Assembly (NCBI GenBank): GCA_019634165.1
Contig: JAHQVT010000003.1
Span: 180,308 to 244,307 of the forward strand
Reading direction: 5' to 3'
DNA from: Rhodospirillales bacterium
Lineage (GTDB): Bacteria > Pseudomonadota > Alphaproteobacteria > Rhodospirillales > Thalassospiraceae
DNA: 64,000 bases
Both the position numbers and the translations under genes were made by a program. Shown here piece by piece: positions 61,347 to 64,000 of the stretch (position 1 is the stretch's first letter; each line of letters begins with the position of its first letter). Below the pieces are notes generated by a model. That model had not been told where the DNA came from and made no database searches. It was given only the letters and a program-made list of their open reading frames with translations.

Positions 61347-62231
61347 ATGACACATAATCAAACACCTGCGGACAAGCTCCGCGCTCTTCTTGCGACGGGT
61401 GATCTGATCACCATGCCGTGCTGTTTTGACGCCCTTTCGGCCAAGCTGATTGAACAAGAAGGATTCGGCCTGACCTTTATGTCGGGATTCGCAACATCTG
61501 CTGCCCGCATAGGTGCGCCGGATCTTGGTTTGATGTCTTACGGCGAAGTCCTTGATCAGGCGCGGAACATTACCGATGCAATTTCAATCCCCCTGATTGG
61601 CGATGGCGATACCGGATATGGCAATGCGATGAATGTGCGTCGGACCGTCACGGGCTTTGCCAAGGCAGGCTGTGCGGCGGTTATGATCGAAGACCAGCTT
61701 GCCCCGAAACGCTGCGGCCATACCAAGGGCAAGGAAGTTGTCGGACGGGACGAGGCGTTTGATCGCATCCGTGCTGCCGTCGATGCCCGCGAAGCCGGGG
61801 CAGATATTCTGATTTTGGCGCGCACCGATGCCCGTCATCAGCACGGTCTGGCCGAGGCAATTGACCGTGCGGCAAAGTTCAAGGAACTGGGCGCGGACAT
61901 CCTGTTTGTCGAAGCCCCCAAATCGGTCGAGGAAATGTGCACAGTCTGTGCCGAACTTTCTGGGCCAAAGATGGCCAATATCGTCGAAGGCGGGGAAACT
62001 CCCGATTTGTCGCCAAATGAGCTTAAAGAAATCGGCTATCAGATTGCGGCATATCCCTTATCGCTGATGGCAGCCGCCATGAAGGCGATGGTTGAGACCC
62101 TGCAAACCATGAAGCAGGGTGCCCCACGCGACGATAAGCTGATGGCGTGGCCTGATTTGCGTCAGAGGATCGGGTTCGACGATTATTATGAAGAATCGGA
62201 ACGCTATGCGTCTTCGCGCCGGGGCGGATAG
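61347..62231 (+). CDS. Isocitrate lyase/PEP-mutase family enzyme
   Basis: A 294-residue alpha/beta-barrel enzyme that cleaves or forms a C-C (or P-C) bond in 2-hydroxy-acid-like substrates, such as methylisocitrate, 2,3-dimethylmalate or oxaloacetate. It has 'MPCCFDALSAKLIEQEGFGLTFMSGFATSAA', the Mg site 'DGDTGYGNAMNV', the catalytic loop 'KRCGHTKGKEVV' and 'ILARTDARHQHG'. Its place directly behind dctM suggests that it acts on the acid brought in by the TRAP system. It ends in a strong terminator. Oxaloacetate decarboxylase or carboxyvinyl-phosphonate phosphorylmutase-like activity is also possible. Confidence 0.88.
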   Translation: MTHNQTPADKLRALLATGDLITMPCCFDALSAKLIEQEGFGLTFMSGFATSAARIGAPDLGLMSYGEVLDQARNITDAISIPLIGDGDTGYGNAMNVRRTVTGFAKAGCAAVMIEDQLAPKRCGHTKGKEVVGRDEAFDRIRAAVDAREAGADILILARTDARHQHGLAEAIDRAAKFKELGADILFVEAPKSVEEMCTVCAELSGPKMANIVEGGETPDLSPNELKEIGYQIAAYPLSLMAAAMKAMVETLQTMKQGAPRDDKLMAWPDLRQRIGFDDYYEESERYASSRRGG

Positions 62232-62257
62232 GGCTTTGATAAGGAAATAAACCAAAA

Positions 62258-62297
62258 GAAAACCCCGCAGCCAAAAGGCGTGCGGGGTTTTCTTTTT
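62258..62297 (+). terminator. Rho-independent terminator of the TRAP operon
   Basis: GAAAACCCCGCA (62258-62269) pairs with TGCGGGGTTTTC (62281-62292), followed by TTTTT. Confidence 0.9.
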
Positions 62298-62299
62298 AA

Positions 62300-62376
62300 T
62301 GGTGCCGGCAGAGAGACTCGAACTCCCAACCTTCGAATTACAAATCCGCTGCTCTACCAGTTAAAGCTATGCCGGC
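62300..62376 (-). tRNA. tRNA-Thr (anticodon TGT)
   Basis: The minus strand folds as a cloverleaf with acceptor GCCGGCA/TGCCGGC, discriminator A and encoded CCA at 62300-62302. The anticodon loop TTTGTAA reads TGT (codon ACA). The T arm is GGGAGTTCGAGTCTCTC. One pair at the end of the anticodon stem appears mismatched. Confidence 0.9.
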
Positions 62377-62474
62377 TCAGGCGGCGCGAAACTTAGTCCA
62401 GACCGTTCCTGAATGCAAGGGGGTGAATCACAGAATTTTGCATCTCTGATTTCCCCCCTAGATTCGCATCATTC

Positions 62475-63347
62475 TTACTTGCGGTAAAGCTCGTAAAGCG
62501 CAACAGCCGCCGCGTTAGATACATTAAGGCTTTCGATGCGGTCAGACATCGGAAGCTTGACCAGAAAATCACAAGATTCGCGGGTCAAACGACGCAGGCC
62601 TTCGCCCTCGGACCCCATGACAATCCCGACCCGGCCGTGCAGTTTGGCTTCGGCCATGGTTTGTTCGGCGTAACCATCCATACCTGCCAACCAGAAATGC
62701 GCATTTTTAAGCTTATCAAGCGTCTGGTTAAGGTTGCCGGCATGGATATAGGGCACGGTTTCAAGTGCGCCACTGGCTGATTTGGCCAAGACACCGGTTT
62801 CAAGCGGCGCATGACGATCAGGGACAATCACGGCTGATGCCCCAAAGGCCGCCGCACTGCGCAGGATTGCTCCGACATTATGCGGGTCGGTGACCTGATC
62901 AAGAACAAGCACGGTGCATTGTTCCGAATCCCGATGGTCGGCGATCAATTCTTCGACTGAAAGCTGGGGCAGGGGGGCGCAATGCATGGCCATACCTTGA
63001 TGCACAGTGCCCGGTGGCAGCATTTCATCAAGATCGGTACGTCCGGCGGCATCAACGGCAATGTCGGTGCGTTCAGCGTCCGCCAGGGCGGCATTGATTT
63101 CATCGCGGACATTTTCGGTTGCCCAGATTTTGTGAATCGTGCGCTGCGGATTGGCAATTGCCATAAGGACAGGGTGACGCCCAAAGAGAATCAGGCGCGA
63201 ATTTCCACCCGATGAACCACCATCGCGGCCGCGCTTTCGTCCACGGCGCGAATTGCGTTCTTGGTTTTCATCGTTTTGCGGGAGGTTATCCTGCCCGACG
63301 TCACCTTGATGACGATTTCCTGAACGTGAGTTATTGCGACGCGACAT
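62475..63347 (-). CDS. rlmB: 23S rRNA (guanosine-2'-O)-methyltransferase RlmB
   Basis: A 290-residue SPOUT (TrmH-class) methyltransferase, most like RlmB, which methylates G2251 of 23S rRNA. A long basic/Asn-rich N-terminal tail (~50 residues) precedes the substrate-binding domain 'LILFGRHPVLMAIANPQRTI'. The SPOUT motifs are 'LVLDQVTDPHNVGAILRSAAAFGASAVI', 'IVMGSEGEGLRRLTRESCD' and 'IESLNVSNAAAVALYEL'. I chose the ATG at 63345-63347. A tRNA-Thr gene follows on the same strand after ~100 bp. Confidence 0.93.
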   Translation of the reverse strand: MSRRNNSRSGNRHQGDVGQDNLPQNDENQERNSRRGRKRGRDGGSSGGNSRLILFGRHPVLMAIANPQRTIHKIWATENVRDEINAALADAERTDIAVDAAGRTDLDEMLPPGTVHQGMAMHCAPLPQLSVEELIADHRDSEQCTVLVLDQVTDPHNVGAILRSAAAFGASAVIVPDRHAPLETGVLAKSASGALETVPYIHAGNLNQTLDKLKNAHFWLAGMDGYAEQTMAEAKLHGRVGIVMGSEGEGLRRLTRESCDFLVKLPMSDRIESLNVSNAAAVALYELYRK

Positions 63348-63458
63348 AATGGCGGAAACCTCCGGGCCGTAAGGAACTGAATGCAATTTGTTTCGCTAGA
63401 TCAGCAAAGCTTGGGGAACATATAGGAAAGGAAATACGATTTCGTGCTTTTTTTGCTG

Positions 63459-63488
63459 TTGACAACACATGGCCCATCGCCGTATTCC
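63459..63488 (+). promoter_or_regulatory. Predicted promoter of the tRNA-Tyr/tRNA-Gly genes
   Basis: A perfect TTGACA at 63459-63464 is followed after 18 bp by TATTCC (63483-63488) and a C-rich discriminator, in the style of stable-RNA promoters. Confidence 0.5.
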
Positions 63489-63542
63489 CTCCCTCGCCGC
63501 AACGAGGCCGGGGTCAAACCCGGATGGCGTTACGACCCTGAT

Positions 63543-63627
63543 GGAGGGGTGGCAGAGCGGTCAAATGCAGCGGACTGTAAATCCGCCGACTTAGTCTACG
63601 CAGGTTCGAATCCTGCCCCCTCCACCA
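63543..63627 (+). tRNA. tRNA-Tyr (anticodon GTA)
   Basis: A class II tRNA with a long variable arm. The acceptor GGAGGGG/CCCCTCC is followed by A73 and encoded CCA at 63625-63627. The anticodon stem GCGGA/TCCGC closes loop CTGTAAA, which reads GTA. Confidence 0.95.
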
Positions 63628-63664
63628 TTCTCTCGCCCTCGCGAGAGCTCGCACTAGTATATAT

Positions 63665-63738
63665 GCGGGTGTAGCTCAATGGTAGAGCAGAAGCCTTCCA
63701 AGCTTACGACGAGGGTTCGATTCCCTTCACCCGCTCCA
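63665..63738 (+). tRNA. tRNA-Gly (anticodon TCC)
   Basis: A cloverleaf with acceptor GCGGGTG/CACCCGC, discriminator T and CCA at 63736-63738. The anticodon loop CTTCCAA reads TCC (codon GGA). It lies 37 bp after tRNA-Tyr and just before tuf, the classical tRNA-tuf arrangement. Confidence 0.95.
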
Positions 63739-63749
63739 ATTTTATGATG

Positions 63750-63790
63750 AACCCGTCGGCTCGTGCGGTGGGTTTCTACGTGTTTTTTTT
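63750..63790 (+). terminator. Possible weak terminator or leader hairpin before tuf
   Basis: AACCCGTCG (63750-63758) pairs with CGGTGGGTT (63766-63774) with two G-T pairs. A run of eight T follows at 63783-63790, some 8 bases late for a normal terminator. It may partly stop tRNA transcripts before tuf. Confidence 0.4.
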
Positions 63791-63814
63791 GGTTCGGATT
63801 AGGATCTGAGTACA

Positions 63815-64000
63815 ATGGCTAAAGAAAAGTTTGCGCGTACAAAACCGCACGTGAACGTTGGCACCGTCGGCCACGTTGACCACGGTAAAACCACGCTGAC
63901 CGCAGCGATCACCAAAGTTCTGGCAGAAGCCGGTGGTGCGTCGTTCCAGGATTACAGCATGATCGATAAAGCACCGGAAGAGAAAGCTCGTGGTATCACG
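63815..64000 (+). CDS. tuf: Elongation factor Tu, 5' part
   Basis: The first 62 residues of EF-Tu, the GTPase that delivers aminoacyl-tRNA to the ribosome. '[32 protein letters not shown]' includes the P-loop GHVDHGKT, and '[11 protein letters not shown]' is the start of switch I. The gene runs off the right edge of the window. It follows tRNA-Tyr and tRNA-Gly, as usual in proteobacteria. Confidence 0.98.
   Translation, partial: MAKEKFARTKPHVNVGTVGHVDHGKTTLTAAITKVLAEAGGASFQDYSMIDKAPEEKARGIT

Overview
The window is a chromosomal stretch of an alphaproteobacterium, most likely a marine member of the Rhodospirillales close to Thalassospira. This is inferred from the style of the proteins (complete Entner-Doudoroff operon, imelysin/di-haem iron cluster, PHB depolymerase, TRAP transporter, DUF1127 proteins) and was not checked by database search. 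Gene density is high. Most genes share one moderate-GC codon style and many end in clear hairpin terminators. No prophage, transposase or CRISPR array is visible.

Layout. 1-1035: 5' part of a Tat-exported amidase, then two identical tRNA-Gln(CTG) genes. 1282-9710: housekeeping block with ppx/gppA, rlmE, a single-PAS protein, guaB, an RsmB-type methyltransferase, a small membrane-anchored protein and guaA. 10105-13900: an AT-richer patch with an O-acyltransferase and a methyltransferase on either side of an SDR, possibly acquired surface-glycan functions. 14554-20167: a dimethylglycine-dehydrogenase-like flavoenzyme, an ArsR/SmtB metal sensor and a ZntA-type metal-exporting ATPase with a palindromic operator at its promoter. 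20530-25744: an iron-regulated cluster (imelysin, di-haem oxidoreductase, imelysin, DUF1513) behind a Fur-like box. 26047-27365: cytochrome b561 facing cytochrome c'. 27561-34792: gabD-like dehydrogenase, a 53-residue protein, an esterase-type hydrolase, nudK, an SDR, two unknown proteins and phaZ.

34793-36592 is a long gene-poor stretch with a 43-residue membrane protein, a strongly structured RNA-like element with its own terminator, and a hairpin-rich zwf leader. 36593-42331 is the compact operon zwf-pgl-edd-glk-eda, which takes glucose through glucose-6-phosphate and KDPG to pyruvate and glyceraldehyde-3-phosphate. 42412-45172 holds two copies of a divergent DUF1127/LysR module. 45239-47985 is a Zur-box-controlled zinc locus (znuA, DUF1007, NicO) without ABC permease or ATPase genes. 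48233-50770 has two paralogous secreted substrate-binding-like proteins around a C-terminal peroxidase fragment.

50786-55835 is the conserved stress trio prkA-yeaH-spoVR. 56475-58137 has a rhodanese, an XRE-cupin regulator and a GNAT acetyltransferase. 58440-62231 is a TRAP transporter with an isocitrate-lyase/PEP-mutase-family enzyme. The window closes with tRNA-Thr, rlmB, tRNA-Tyr, tRNA-Gly and the start of tuf.

The least explained items are the structured element at 35302-35434 with its neighbouring 43-residue protein, the duplicated DUF1127/LysR module, the znuA-DUF1007-NicO arrangement, and the paired secreted proteins at 48233 and 49892.
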